A stretch of DNA of 64,000 nt from Nocardiopsis ganjiahuensis DSM 45031. GTDB taxonomy: Bacteria > Actinomycetota > Actinomycetes > Streptosporangiales > Streptosporangiaceae. Below are positions 19,092-28,600 of this stretch, piece by piece. Numbering within the stretch: position 1 is the first letter of the stretch; the number at the start of each line of letters is the position of its first letter. The position numbers and the translations under genes are program-made. The notes under the pieces were generated by a model. It was not told the origin of the DNA. It was given only the letters and a program-made list of their open reading frames with translations, and made no database searches. The stretch covers positions 186,001 to 250,000 of the forward strand of contig NZ_ANBA01000009.1 in the NCBI RefSeq assembly GCF_000341085.1, written 5' to 3'.

Positions 19092-19160
19092 GGGTGACCG
19101 GTGTCGGTCAGCTGCCCGCGGACCGTTGCCGCCCCCGATCGGGCGTGTGACGCTGGCGCG

Positions 19161-19883
19161 GTGACCACAGCTCAGCTCTGGAGTCTCGTCGCCTTGGGCG
19201 CCTTCCATGGGCTACACCCCGGCATGGGGTGGTTGCTCGCCGTCAGCAGGGGCCTGCAGGAGGGCGGCCGCCGCCAGGTCCTGCGGGCGCTGCCCGCGAT
19301 CGCCGCGGGGCACGCGGTGAGCGTCGCGGTGGCGGCGGTGGCGATCACCGTCACGGGTTCGGCCACCGCCTCGGTCCTCTTCCCCGTGCTCGGCGGCGGC
19401 GTGATCGTCCTCGTGGGACTGGTGATGCTGCTGTCGCGGCGGCACTTCCACTGGCGCGAGGTGCGCCTGCCCCTGTGGCAGCTGACGGCCTGGTCCTTCC
19501 TGATGTCCTCGGCGCACGGCGCCGGACTGATGCTGATGCCGGTCCTGGCCGGCCGGCTCCAGCACACGCACGTCGACGACGGCCACGAGGGGCACGGGGG
19601 GCAGGCGGGCCAGGGCGTGGCGGCGGAGTCCGTGGAGGCCTCGGGGACGGAGGCCTCGGAAGCGGCCGGAGCGGTGTGGAGCCTGTGGGACGCCACCCTG
19701 CTCGGGTTGGCCGCCACCGGAGTGCACACCCTGGCGATGCTCGCGGCCGCCGGGGTCGCGGCGTTGATCGCCTACGACTTCCTCGGAGTGCACGCGCTGC
19801 GCTGGAAGGGCGTGACGATGGACCGGATCTGGGCTCTGACGCTGGTCCTGGGCGGTGTCTTCGTCCTCTGGTCGGTGCTGTGA
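19161..19883 (+). CDS. Polytopic membrane protein, NicO/RcnA-like
   Basis: A 240-residue membrane protein starting at GTG 19161. About six hydrophobic segments are seen. The first carries GAFHGLHPGMGWLLAV, reminiscent of the HGLxPDH-type motif of nickel/cobalt NicO/RcnA exporters and UreH-type proteins, and the third contains SSAHGAGLMLMPVL. A cytoplasmic or external loop near residues 133-145 is His-rich (HTHVDDGHEGHGG), which fits metal binding. The following loop is Glu/Ala/Ser-rich. Metal transport is inferred, not shown; I cannot assign the metal. Confidence 0.72.
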   Translation: MTTAQLWSLVALGAFHGLHPGMGWLLAVSRGLQEGGRRQVLRALPAIAAGHAVSVAVAAVAITVTGSATASVLFPVLGGGVIVLVGLVMLLSRRHFHWREVRLPLWQLTAWSFLMSSAHGAGLMLMPVLAGRLQHTHVDDGHEGHGGQAGQGVAAESVEASGTEASEAAGAVWSLWDATLLGLAATGVHTLAMLAAAGVAALIAYDFLGVHALRWKGVTMDRIWALTLVLGGVFVLWSVL

Positions 19884-19889
19884 GCGGAT

Positions 19890-19941
19890 CCGCCGACCGT
19901 TTCGGCGGTCACGAGCCGGCTTGATCCCGACCACAGTCGGG
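19890..19941 (+). terminator. Two short hairpins after the NicO-like gene
   Basis: CCGCCGA-CCGTT-TCGGCGG (19890-19908) and CCCGAC-CACA-GTCGGG (19926-19941) follow the stop codon within 60 bases. Each stem is short; together they may end transcription. Confidence 0.4.
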
Positions 19942-20064
19942 AATGAGAGTTAAGTCCGTTGTGTCCAATAGACGGAGCCTCCCGCGAGGGGGCCTACAGA
20001 CACTGGCGTCCGGGACGTCCACGGCGGCGCGGCCGCCCGTCCCCGGCGTGGAGGGGCAGAGTCC

Positions 20065-20859
20065 ATGACACACAGATCCACCGGGCCCGCCGGGGTGCAC
20101 CGCCGATGGCACGGGCTCATCCTGTCCGTGGCGATCCTGGCCGTCCTGGCCGTGGTCGGCGTACTGGGTGCCCGTTGGGTGGCGGAGAACCAGGAGCGGA
20201 TCTTCCCCGTCTCCACACCATGGGGGCCGGAGTGCGCGGTGTGGACCGGGGACGAGCAGGTCAAGCTCGACCGCGAGCAGGCCAGACGGGCCAGTACCGC
20301 GGCCGCCGTGATCGCCCAGGGCGATGACGCCCCGATCGAACAACCCGACGTCGACGACATCCCCGACGAGGTCATGGACGCCCTCGTCCACGGCCCCGAG
20401 GACGACGCGGGGCCGTCCATGAGCTGCCGCTACTCGGGCGAGGAGGTCGAGTTCGAGGAGGAGCTGCCCTCGGGCATGACCCCGCGTACCGAGGCCATGA
20501 AGGCGGGCATCGAGGAGCACTTCGCCGACACCAGCATCGGCGGGTACGTGCCCGGCGGCTACGACACCGGCCACGGCGAGGGTTCGGCGCACTACGAGGG
20601 CCGCGCGCTCGACATCTTCTACCGGCCGGTCGACGAGGACAACCGCCGCGAGGGGTGGCTGATGGCGCACTGGCTGATCGCGCACGCCCCCGACTACCAG
20701 ATCGACGTGATCATCTTCGACGACAAGATCTGGAGCACCCGCTACCCGTCGATGGGCTGGCGCCACTACGAGGCCGACCCCGACAACGAGATCCTGCGCC
20801 ACCTGGACCACGTGCACGTGGACGTACTGCGCGGACCGGACCCCGGCGACGACGCCTGA
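20065..20859 (+). CDS. Membrane-anchored M15-like peptidase domain protein
   Basis: The 264-residue protein has an N-terminal membrane anchor (about residues 17-38) and an extracytoplasmic C-terminal domain. Two motifs match the LAS/M15 metallopeptidase pattern: SAHYEGRALDIF (SxHxxGxAxD, His and Asp zinc ligands, near residues 175-186) and HLDHVHVDV (HxH, near 252-256). Between them is AHWLIAHAPDYQIDVIIFDDKIW, as in the ARB-07466/VldE-like group of actinobacterial proteins. A role in peptidoglycan trimming is plausible. It could alternatively be a non-catalytic carbohydrate-processing relative. Confidence 0.8.
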   Translation: MTHRSTGPAGVHRRWHGLILSVAILAVLAVVGVLGARWVAENQERIFPVSTPWGPECAVWTGDEQVKLDREQARRASTAAAVIAQGDDAPIEQPDVDDIPDEVMDALVHGPEDDAGPSMSCRYSGEEVEFEEELPSGMTPRTEAMKAGIEEHFADTSIGGYVPGGYDTGHGEGSAHYEGRALDIFYRPVDEDNRREGWLMAHWLIAHAPDYQIDVIIFDDKIWSTRYPSMGWRHYEADPDNEILRHLDHVHVDVLRGPDPGDDA

Positions 20860-20880
20860 GACCGGGGCGCCCCTCCTGAC

Positions 20881-20918
20881 GCGACGGGCCCGGACCGACA
20901 GCGGTCCGGGCCCGTCGC
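20881..20918. terminator. Bidirectional terminator hairpin
   Basis: A perfect 17-base stem, GCGACGGGCCCGGACCG with its complement, closed by an ACAG loop, between the convergent M15-like and dodecin genes. Confidence 0.9.
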
Positions 20919-20938
20919 GGTGCCGGTGCGTCCGGTGG

Positions 20939-21148
20939 TCAGTCGTCCAGTCGGAAGCCGACCTTGAGCCCCACCTGGAAGTGGGCGACGTTCCCGTCCT
21001 CGATGTGCCCGCGGACCTGGGTGACCTCGAACCAGTCGAGCCCGCGCAGCGTGGCCGAGGCCCGTTGGATGCCGTTGCGGATGGCCTGGTCGACACCCTC
21101 CGTCGAGGTGCCGACGATCTCCGTCACGCGGTAGGTGTGGTCGGTCAT
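20939..21148 (-). CDS. Dodecin family flavin-binding protein
   Basis: Dodecins form hollow dodecamers that store and protect riboflavin, FMN or FAD. The 69-residue protein covers the whole family length: MTDHTYRVTEIVGTSTEG, then the helix DQAIRNGIQRASATLRGLDW, then WFEVTQVRGHIEDGNVAHFQVGLKVGFRL. The Trp36-equivalent that stacks on the flavin is present in GLDWFEV. The gene is monocistronic, bounded by a strong terminator and by the long intergenic region that carries the 6C-like RNA. Confidence 0.94.
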   Translation of the reverse strand: MTDHTYRVTEIVGTSTEGVDQAIRNGIQRASATLRGLDWFEVTQVRGHIEDGNVAHFQVGLKVGFRLDD

Positions 21149-21500
21149 GGGTGGGACCCCCTGCGTAGTCGGTGGCGGAGGCCGCGCGAACCCGACCCCC
21201 TTCCCCTGCCTCCCCGCAATCTCCGTGAGTCACACGGGTCCCGGGATTTCCCCCATGAACCTTTCCGGAGAACCGATCGGTGCACTTTGCCGATTCTTTC
21301 TGAGGACTTTGGTCCCGGTTGAGACGCGCTTGACCGTGGATGCGGGTGTCCCGACAGTGAATGCAGGGACAGAAGAGAAGCCGAAGTGTCAGATTAGTCC
21401 TGACCTGGGACTTAGGACCCTCCCCCGGCGGGACTCTCCCGAGACAACGTCGTAACTGACTCTTGACGTACCCCGGGGGGCGGCGGTGTACATTAGGTCT
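21149..21500. other. Non-coding region between dodecin and the 6C-like RNA
   Basis: 352 bases with lower GC than the genome average and no supported gene on either strand. It must hold the dodecin promoter (leftward) and, at its right end, the promoter of the 6C-like RNA: TTGACG at 21463-21468 followed by TACATT at 21489-21494, with a longer than ideal 20-base spacer. Confidence 0.45.
21463..21494 (+). promoter_or_regulatory. Putative promoter of the 6C-like RNA
   Basis: The -35-like TTGACG and -10-like TACATT lie immediately upstream of the first hairpin. The 20-base spacer is long; TGTACA (21487-21492) would give 18. Distance to the RNA fits transcription starting near 21500. Confidence 0.5.
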
Positions 21501-21610
21501 AGCGCTTCGGTCCCCCGTCGAAGCGCGGGACGATGTTTCGAGCCCCCGTCGAAACATCGCGTGCGACGCCGGGTGGTTTGCCCCCGTAACCACCCGGCGT
21601 CGCCTTTTGT
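21501..21610 (+). ncRNA. 6C-type small RNA with three C-loop hairpins
   Basis: Three consecutive perfect hairpins each expose CCCCCG in the loop. Hairpin 1 is GCGCTTCG/CGAAGCGC (21502-21526), hairpin 2 is CGATGTTTCGA/TCGAAACATCG (21531-21559), hairpin 3 has a 15-base stem (21564-21602) followed by CCTTTTGTCC and so doubles as a rho-independent terminator. This layout matches the actinobacterial 6C RNA (B11 in mycobacteria), whose C-rich loops base-pair with target mRNAs. Here each loop has five C residues. The neighbouring small zinc-type gene also accompanies the Streptomyces 6C RNA as I remember it. Not verified by covariance search. Confidence 0.8.
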
Positions 21611-21688
21611 CCTCCCCCGGTCGGTGTGAATACCCGATCGTGGCCGGGGCTTGACCACCGAATCCGCTTTGTCTCCTGGGGATCTGCA

Positions 21689-21901
21689 TTGGGTAATACC
21701 GCACCGGACACGCACTGCTCGCGGAAGGGCTGCAAGGCCGCCGCCGACTGGGCACTCGTGTGGAACAACCCCAAGCTGCACACCCCCGACCGGCGGAAGG
21801 TCTGGGTGGCCTGCGACGAGCACCGCGAGTACCTCGCCAACTTCCTGGGCCTGCGCGGCTTCCTCCGCGAGACCGTCCCCATGGCCGAGTTCAAGGGCTA
21901 G
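21689..21901 (+). CDS. Small conserved zinc-binding-type protein
   Basis: A 70-residue protein. TTG 21689 is chosen as start because the family begins (M/L)GNTAP and a GGGGA sequence lies about seven bases upstream; a GTG 63 bases earlier would run the start into the tail of the small-RNA region. It has CX4C (CSRKGC) and CX2H (CDEH) about 36 residues apart, with conserved WNNPKLHTPDRRK and HREYLANFL between and after. This looks like a single zinc knuckle. Function unknown; related short proteins are widespread in actinobacteria. Confidence 0.75.
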   Translation: MGNTAPDTHCSRKGCKAAADWALVWNNPKLHTPDRRKVWVACDEHREYLANFLGLRGFLRETVPMAEFKG

Positions 21902-21964
21902 CGGACGGCCTCCGGGGCCGGTCGGGAGCGGGCCCGGGCGCGCAGGCACCGGTCACCGCTCCCC

Positions 21965-24900
21965 TCACTCCATGGCGGTGCTCCAGGCGGACAGCCTGAT
22001 CTCCTCGTGGCGGCTCCGTCCGGCCTCGGCGAGGAGACCCGGCCAGGGATGCGCCCAGTTGCTGCCCCGGAGCGCGTTCTCGACCAGGGCCAGCCCGAGC
22101 CTCCCCGTGTGGAGGCCGACCGGGCCGGGGTCGGCCTCGGCCTCCGCGAACAGGCGGCGGGCCACCTCCGCCGCGGTCTCCGTCTCGACACTCGAACTCC
22201 CGTAGACCGACCACAGCGGGCCGACGATCTCGGACGGCCGTCCCACCCCGCTGTGGGGCCGTGCGGCGAGCAGCCGGGCGGCCAGAAGCAGGCGGTCCAC
22301 CAGTACCTCGGCCCCGGGATCGGCCTCGGTCGCGCTGACCGTCCGGTCCAGGTCGGCGCCCAGGAGACTGAGCGCGCTGTCCAGGAGTTCGGGGCGGGCG
22401 GCGAGCAGGGCCAGGGCGCGGTCCGTCTGTTCCCGGGCGAGCTCGCGCCCGGTGGACGTGTCCGGCAGGGCCTCGACCAGGAGGACCACCTCCCTCATCC
22501 GGTGGAGGGCGTTCTTCGCCCGGCGGTGGCCGCTGTCCTCCGTCCCCGGCCTCCGGTCCCGAACCGGGAGATCCCGCCCGGGTCCGGGCAGCCGGACCAG
22601 GAGGCGCTCGAGGAGCTCGGCGATGCGGTCACGGCCCTGCCCGCGCGCGATGACCTGCCGGAAGGTGGCCAGAGCGCGGTCACCGGACTGATCGAGATCG
22701 CAGACCGCGTCGACGACGTCGTCGACCGTCTCCGAACCCCACACGGACCAGCGGGCCCACCAGCCGTCCATCCGCCAGTGGGACCGGCGGGGCACCGGCA
22801 GGGTCGCGACGATGTCGGCCGCCTCCCCGCGCACGGCGGGCGGCAGCTGTTCGGGATCGACGCCCAGCAGGGCGAACTGGATCTCCTCCTCGGCGAAGTC
22901 CGGGACCCGTTCGGCCAGTGCCTGTCTGGCCACGGGGTCGTCCGTGCTGCACAGGAGCGCACCCGCCACCGCCGCGAGGACGTCGCGGTGCTCGTCCGCA
23001 CGGCGCAGGATCCGCGCGAGGGCGGCGACCGCGCCGGGCGGGCGGTGCCGGGCCAGGAGGCGGGCCGCGGTCCGGCGGACGGTGACCTTGCCCGCCCCTT
23101 CCAGTACGCGGGCCAGGAGCGGACCGAGCTCGGAGGGGCGGGCCCGCTCGGCGCAGCGGGACAGTGCCGCTCCGGCGGCCCGTGACTGGGGCCCGCCGGA
23201 GTGCGCGATGATCAGCTCCAGCGCCAGTTCGGGGCGGTCGCAGCGGCCGAGCGCCGACACGGCCGCCTCCCGCAGGACGATCTCCCCGTCGTCCAGGTGG
23301 GCGGCGAGGTGGACGTGGGCGCCGGGCAGCGCGCTCAGGGACCGCAGGGCGGCCTCGCGGTCGTCGGCCGTCAGTGAGGACCGCCCGACGAGGGAGAGCA
23401 GGTGCGCGCGGAGGCGGTCACGCGATTCGGCCGGCCAGCCCCGGACCAGGGCCGGGCTGACGCGGGGCACCCACACCGGGGCGTTCTCCCCTGCCCCGGC
23501 CTCCAGGGCGCGCAGCGCCACCGACGACGGGTGGCGGCGGGTCAGGAGCTCCCAGACCCGGGGGACGCGGGCGGTGCCCGGATCCTCCTCGAACAGGCTC
23601 AGCGCCCGCCGTTCCCGGTCGGGACCGGCCAGGTGGAGGGCGGCGGCGCGGGCGGCGGTGTCGGAGTCGGGATCGGCCCGCACGGCGGCCCGCAGGTGGC
23701 TGTCGAGCGCGCTGAGGTGGCGGCCGCGGCGGCCGAGTTCGGCGGCCAGCGCGACCGCGGGCTCGTGGACGCCCCGGCGCCGCGCCCCGGCCAGGAAACC
23801 GCTCAGGCCGCCGAAGAGGACGTCCTCCGCGCCGGGCGGCAGGACCTGGTACAGGCGGGGTTCGGGGCCGTGGCGGTGCCGGCCGTGCTCGTCGCCCGCC
23901 CACCAGGGCAGCCTGGCCCGCCGCCGGTGCGCCCACCAGGGCGCGTTGTGCCGGGCCCGGTCCGGGTCTCCCAGTCCGTCGGCGCCGAACCGTTCGACCA
24001 GCCTCCGGTAGACCTCGACGCCCCAGCGCACCGAGGGTTCGTGGACACGGGTGTCCGGGTGGCGCAGGAAGCGGGCGGCCAGGTGCCGCAGGGCTTCGCG
24101 GGTGGCCGCGGAGGTGTCGCGGGCCTGGACGGTGTCCTCCGTCAGCCGCTGCAGGAGCGGGAGGGAGGGCACGAGCAGGTTGGGGTCGAGAGCGGCCAGG
24201 GCGGCCAGGAGGGCCCGGCGGACCGGATCGCGGTCGGCCCGGTGGCGCTGGACCCGCTCGGTGAGGACCGTGGCCAGCAGTTCCGGGTCACCGGTGCGGA
24301 CGGTCACCGCCAGCAGCCGGGCCAGGCCCCGAGCCCGGCGTTCGGGATCACCGCTGGAAGCGGCCTCGGCGAGCGGCCCGGCCGCCTCGGTGTAGGGCAG
24401 GTGGGCGATGGCGTCGAGGTCCAGGTCGGGGTCCCCGAACCGGCCGCTGGTGCGCTGGAAGACCGCGAGCTCGGCCAGGGCCTCACGGGCCAGTTCGGCG
24501 GACCGGTCGCGGGGCAGCAGCTCCAGGTAGGGCAGCAGGGCCTCGGGGCTGCGGGAGCTGTTCCATTGCTCGACGGTCCGCTCCAGGAAGGCGGCGGCCT
24601 CCTCCCGTGGCATCGAGCGCAGCACGCACCGGGCGGTCCCGGGGCGGATCCGCATCGCACGGCGCAGTTCCCGGTCCAGGCGGCGGCCCGCGGGCAGGTC
24701 CGGATGGGCGGAGCGGAAACTGTCGGGATCGGCCGCCCTGCGGGCGTGCGGGTATCCCCTGAGCCCTTCGGTACCGATGATCTCCGCCACCCGGGCCGGG
24801 CGGAGCGGGTCGAGCGCCTCCAGTGCGCGGCGCCAGGGGGAGCGGGTGAACCGGTCGGTGACGCGCTCGGCCAGGTGGTCGGCCAGGAGGTCGGGGTGGC

Positions 24901-25531
24901 GGCGGGCCAGGCGGCGCCAGGACCGGAACGCGTGGTCCAGGGCGGGCAGGTGGCGTGCGACGGTGTCGGATGTGCAGGCGGGCAGCAGGGCGGCGGCCTC
25001 GCTGTCGCCGTACTCCCGGCGGACCCGCGGGAGCAGGGTGTCGGCGAGCGCGGAACGGCGCCCCTGGAAGAGCGTTCGGTACAGGGCCCGGCGCAGTGCG
25101 GCCGGAGCGTCGTCCAGCAGCGGGGTGACGATCGTGTCCGGGAGGGGCAGGGTGCGTACGGCGCGCAGGGCGGCCCCGCGAAGTTCGGGGTCGGGTCCGG
25201 AGAGGTATCCGGCGATGGTGCCGTGGTCACGGGCCACGATCGCCACGTGCAGGGCGTCGCGGTGGTGGCCGGCGTCGGCCAGGCCGCGCAGGATCACGGC
25301 CAGGTGTGGTAGCGCGGTGTGGGAGGGACTGCGCGCGTCAGCGTGTCCGCTGAGGGTGGTGGCGGGCGACGGGCAAGAGGGACTGCGCGCGTCAGTGCGT
25401 CCGTTGAGGGTGGTGGCGGGCGACGGGCGGGCGTAGGCGGTCAGCGCGTGCGTGCGCGCGGGGTGGCTCAGGCCCTGAAGGGAAACGAGGAGTTCGGCGG
25501 CCGACCTGAACGTCGGCGCGGTGGGGCTCAA
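21965..25531 (-). CDS. Giant HEAT-like repeat protein, paralogue A
   Basis: A protein of about 1188 residues, almost wholly helical and rich in Arg, Leu and Ala, with repeated motifs such as LRRALYRTLFQGRR, LREAAVSALGRCDRPELAL and VRRTAARLLARHRPPGAV typical of HEAT/PBS-lyase-like repeats. It is clearly homologous along its length to the next gene. TTG 25531 gives an N terminus that aligns with the paralogue; GTG 25585 would add 18 residues. No signal peptide, membrane helix or catalytic motif is seen, so it is probably a cytoplasmic scaffold. A 54-base tandem duplication lies near the N terminus. Confidence 0.76.
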   Translation of the reverse strand: MSPTAPTFRSAAELLVSLQGLSHPARTHALTAYARPSPATTLNGRTDARSPSCPSPATTLSGHADARSPSHTALPHLAVILRGLADAGHHRDALHVAIVARDHGTIAGYLSGPDPELRGAALRAVRTLPLPDTIVTPLLDDAPAALRRALYRTLFQGRRSALADTLLPRVRREYGDSEAAALLPACTSDTVARHLPALDHAFRSWRRLARRHPDLLADHLAERVTDRFTRSPWRRALEALDPLRPARVAEIIGTEGLRGYPHARRAADPDSFRSAHPDLPAGRRLDRELRRAMRIRPGTARCVLRSMPREEAAAFLERTVEQWNSSRSPEALLPYLELLPRDRSAELAREALAELAVFQRTSGRFGDPDLDLDAIAHLPYTEAAGPLAEAASSGDPERRARGLARLLAVTVRTGDPELLATVLTERVQRHRADRDPVRRALLAALAALDPNLLVPSLPLLQRLTEDTVQARDTSAATREALRHLAARFLRHPDTRVHEPSVRWGVEVYRRLVERFGADGLGDPDRARHNAPWWAHRRRARLPWWAGDEHGRHRHGPEPRLYQVLPPGAEDVLFGGLSGFLAGARRRGVHEPAVALAAELGRRGRHLSALDSHLRAAVRADPDSDTAARAAALHLAGPDRERRALSLFEEDPGTARVPRVWELLTRRHPSSVALRALEAGAGENAPVWVPRVSPALVRGWPAESRDRLRAHLLSLVGRSSLTADDREAALRSLSALPGAHVHLAAHLDDGEIVLREAAVSALGRCDRPELALELIIAHSGGPQSRAAGAALSRCAERARPSELGPLLARVLEGAGKVTVRRTAARLLARHRPPGAVAALARILRRADEHRDVLAAVAGALLCSTDDPVARQALAERVPDFAEEEIQFALLGVDPEQLPPAVRGEAADIVATLPVPRRSHWRMDGWWARWSVWGSETVDDVVDAVCDLDQSGDRALATFRQVIARGQGRDRIAELLERLLVRLPGPGRDLPVRDRRPGTEDSGHRRAKNALHRMREVVLLVEALPDTSTGRELAREQTDRALALLAARPELLDSALSLLGADLDRTVSATEADPGAEVLVDRLLLAARLLAARPHSGVGRPSEIVGPLWSVYGSSSVETETAAEVARRLFAEAEADPGPVGLHTGRLGLALVENALRGSNWAHPWPGLLAEAGRSRHEEIRLSAWSTAME
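25323..25430 (-). repeat. 54-base tandem duplication inside HEAT-like gene A
   Basis: Two adjacent 54-base copies (25323-25376 and 25377-25430) differ at few positions. They encode 18-residue units reading SPATTLNGRTDARSPSCP and SPATTLSGHADARSPSHT. The unit length is a multiple of three, so the frame is kept. The segment has no counterpart in the paralogue and interrupts the first helical repeats, so it looks recent. Confidence 0.85.
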
Positions 25532-25662
25532 CGGCCCGGGCGGGATCCGCCCTTCCTGATCGTCATGGCGGACATGATGGCCCACTCCCCAGGGCCGGGG
25601 CAAGCCCCGCAGGTCAGCGGGGTCCGCCCCGGCCCGCCCGGCGGGTCCGCCGGGCGGAACGG

Positions 25663-28600
25663 CTACAGGGACGCGGCGCGCCAGGCGGCGATACGGACCT
25701 CCTCGTGGGGCGACTGCCCCAGATCCGCGACCAGCCCCGCCCAGGGTCCGGTCCAGCCCCGGCGCTCTCCCTCCTGCTCGGCCAGACCGACGGCGACCAG
25801 CCCGACCAGGCGGCCGACCGGGGTGGCGTCGCGCAGGGCCAGATCCGTGAGGTGTCGCAGCAGCACCGAGAGGTGGAGGGGGCCCGCCCCGAAGGAGACC
25901 CTGCCCTGGACGACGGTCGAGACCACCGTCCCAGGTGCGGCCGCCCTCTCCTCGGGGTAGCGGGCGGCCAGTGCGGCCCAGGCCGAGACCCGGGCACCGA
26001 ACCTGTCCGCGCACAGGGCCCGGTCCCGGTTCCGGGTGAGGACGGGCAGGTCGGCTCGGCGCAGGTCCAGCGCCTCCTCACGCAGACCCGGGTGCGCGGC
26101 CAGCCGTTCCACGGCCCGGTCCAGGCCGGGCACGGGCTCCTCCACGTCGTCCCGGAACCTGAGCTGGTGGACGAGCATCCGCGCGAGACGCACCGCCCTC
26201 CGCGGCAGGGAGGGCGCGCGGTCCTCCTCCGGCCGGCGCAGGGGGACGTCCTGGCCCGCGGCGGGGCACAGGTCCGCCAGCTCGGCCACCACCTCGGGGA
26301 GCCGGTCCCGGTAACGCTGCTCCCGGAGCAGCCCTTCGAAGGTGTGCAGCACACGGTCGTCGGACAGGGTGAGGTCGCGCAGGTCCGCGACGAGGCCTTC
26401 GGCCAGTTCCCCGTCCCACCGCGCCCAGTCCGCGATCCGGCGGCACACGTCCAGGTTCCCGTCGACGGCGGGGTCCCCGCTCTCGGGCAGGGACAGCATG
26501 AACCGGGCCACCCGGGCGCGCAGGTCAGGGCGCACGTCCAGCGGGGGGTGGGCCAGCAGGGCGGCCCTGGCCGCGGGGGCGGCGAAGGAGGTCCGGCGTT
26601 CTTCCAGGGCGCGCAGGACCGCCGGGTGGTCACAGGCGGCCATGAGCGCCTCCAGCACGGCGGCGCGCAGGTCGCGGTGCTGGTCGTCCCGGTCGAGCAG
26701 GTCGAGGAGGAGCTCCACCGCGCCGGGCGGGCGCACCTGGCCCAGGATCCGGGCGGCGGCCCTGTGCACGGTGACCTTGCCCCGCGCGGTCAGGACCCCG
26801 CCCAGAGCCGTCAGCAGCACGGAGGGGGCCACGCGTCGGGCGCAGGAGCCGAGCACCGCAACGACCGCCCGGGAGGAGGTGCCCTCGGCGGCGTGCTCCA
26901 GCAGCACACCGAGCGCGCGTTCGGGGTGGTCGGTGTCGGAGAGCTGGACCAGCGCGGTCTCACGCAGCCAGGCGTCGTCTTCGTGGAGCCAGGGCAGCAG
27001 GAGGTCCAGGCCGCCGGACAGAACGCTCATGCCCCGCAGCGCCTCGGCGCGCACGGGATTCCCGTTGGCGCGGTCGGCGGCCGCGTCCCACAGGTAGCCG
27101 GCCGCGCTGTCGTGTTCGGCCGCCAGCCAGGTCCCGGTCAGGCCCCGGTGGAACGGGACGAACCGGCGGGGCAGCCGGCCCCCGGCCGCGCCCAGGGGCG
27201 CGACCGCCGCCAGTACCTCGGGAACCACGGCGGGCCGCCTGCGGGCCAGGCGTTCCCAGACCGGGGTGATCAGGGCGGTGGCCGGTGCGGCGCGGAACAG
27301 CTCCTCGGCCCGTTCGTCGGGACGGGATCCGCGCAGGTACAGCCGGGCCGCCTCGTGCGCGTTGGAGGTGGCCGGGTCCGCGAGGACCACCTCGCGCAGC
27401 GCGCGGTCGAGGAGGTCGGGCACGGCGTACAGGTGCCGACCCAGGGCGCCGGCCAGGGAGACGGTGGACTGGTGGGAGCCCCGGGCGCGTCCGCGGTCCA
27501 GGAACGGGGCGAGCCGGACGTACAGCGCGCGGGCGCGGTCGCGGTCGAGCGCCGCGGCCAGGGTCCGGTTCTGTTCGAGTGCGGGCCGCCGGTGCCACTG
27601 CGTGTACACGCTGACCCAGTAGCGCTCGAGCACCTGCCCGCCGAAGCGCTCGACGAGGCGGGTGAGGGCGGTGAGCGCCCAGTCGGCGAGGTCCTCGCGT
27701 TCCTGTGCCTCGGGGTGGTGCAGCAGGTGGAGTGCCAGGTGGCGCAGGACGGCGGCGGTCGCGGCGTCGAGGTCGGGCGCGGCGATGTTGTCGTCGAGCA
27801 GGCGGTGCAGGTCGGGCACGGTCCCGGGGACGAGCAGGCGCGGGGAGAGGTTGCCCAGGGCCAGGGGCAGGGAGACCCGCACGTGGCAGCGGTCGGCCGC
27901 GGAGCGGGTCAGCGTGGAGCCGAGCACGCGGGCCAGGGTGTCGGCCCCGTCGCGGCCGGCGGCCGTGACGAGCCAGTAGAGGGCGTGCTCGCGGCGCTCC
28001 GGGTCAGGGTCCCCGGCGGCCCTGGTCAGTCGGGGTTCGGCCTCGGCGAAGGGCAGGTGGGCTCCGGCCTCCAGGTCCCGGTGGTCGGCGTGGTCGGGAT
28101 TGGCGGCCCGGAACCGCTCCAGGTAGGCCAGGACGCGGCGCGCCTCGGACTCCGCGCGGTCGGCCGGCAGCAGACCCAGGTAGGGCAGCAGGGCGGCCTT
28201 CTCCCCGCCGCCTTCGGCGACGAAGCGGTCGATGAGCGGGGTGCGGTCGGCGTAGCGCATGGCCCGCAGCACGGCGAGGGCTCGGGGAGCGGCGTCGTCC
28301 ATGGCCTTGAGCAGACCGCGGATGTCGCGGCGTCCGTGTGTGAGGGCGGGGTAGCGGCCCGGGTAGTGGAGCTCGTCGCCGCGGAGGTGCAGGAGCCTCC
28401 GGGCCTCGGCGTAGGGCGGGTAGGGGCTCTCGGGTTCGGAGCGCCCGCGCAGGAACGGCAGCAGGAGTTCGGGGGCGTGCTTGGACACCCCCTCGGCGGC
28501 CGCACGCCAGGGCTCGTCCCAGATGAGGGCGCGGCTGGGAGAGCTGTCCAGTTCGCGTTCCAGGCGCACCAGCACCGGTCCGGGGTGGCGGCGCACGAGA

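Noticed and set aside
21501..21602. CRISPR array, because of the three regularly spaced CCCCCG elements
   Set aside because: The common element is only six to seven bases and lies in hairpin loops of different stems; there are no repeats of CRISPR length and no cas genes.
23402..25312. Plus-strand open frame antisense to HEAT-like gene A
   Set aside because: No homology, Gly/Val/Gln-rich, explained by third-position GC bias of the real gene.
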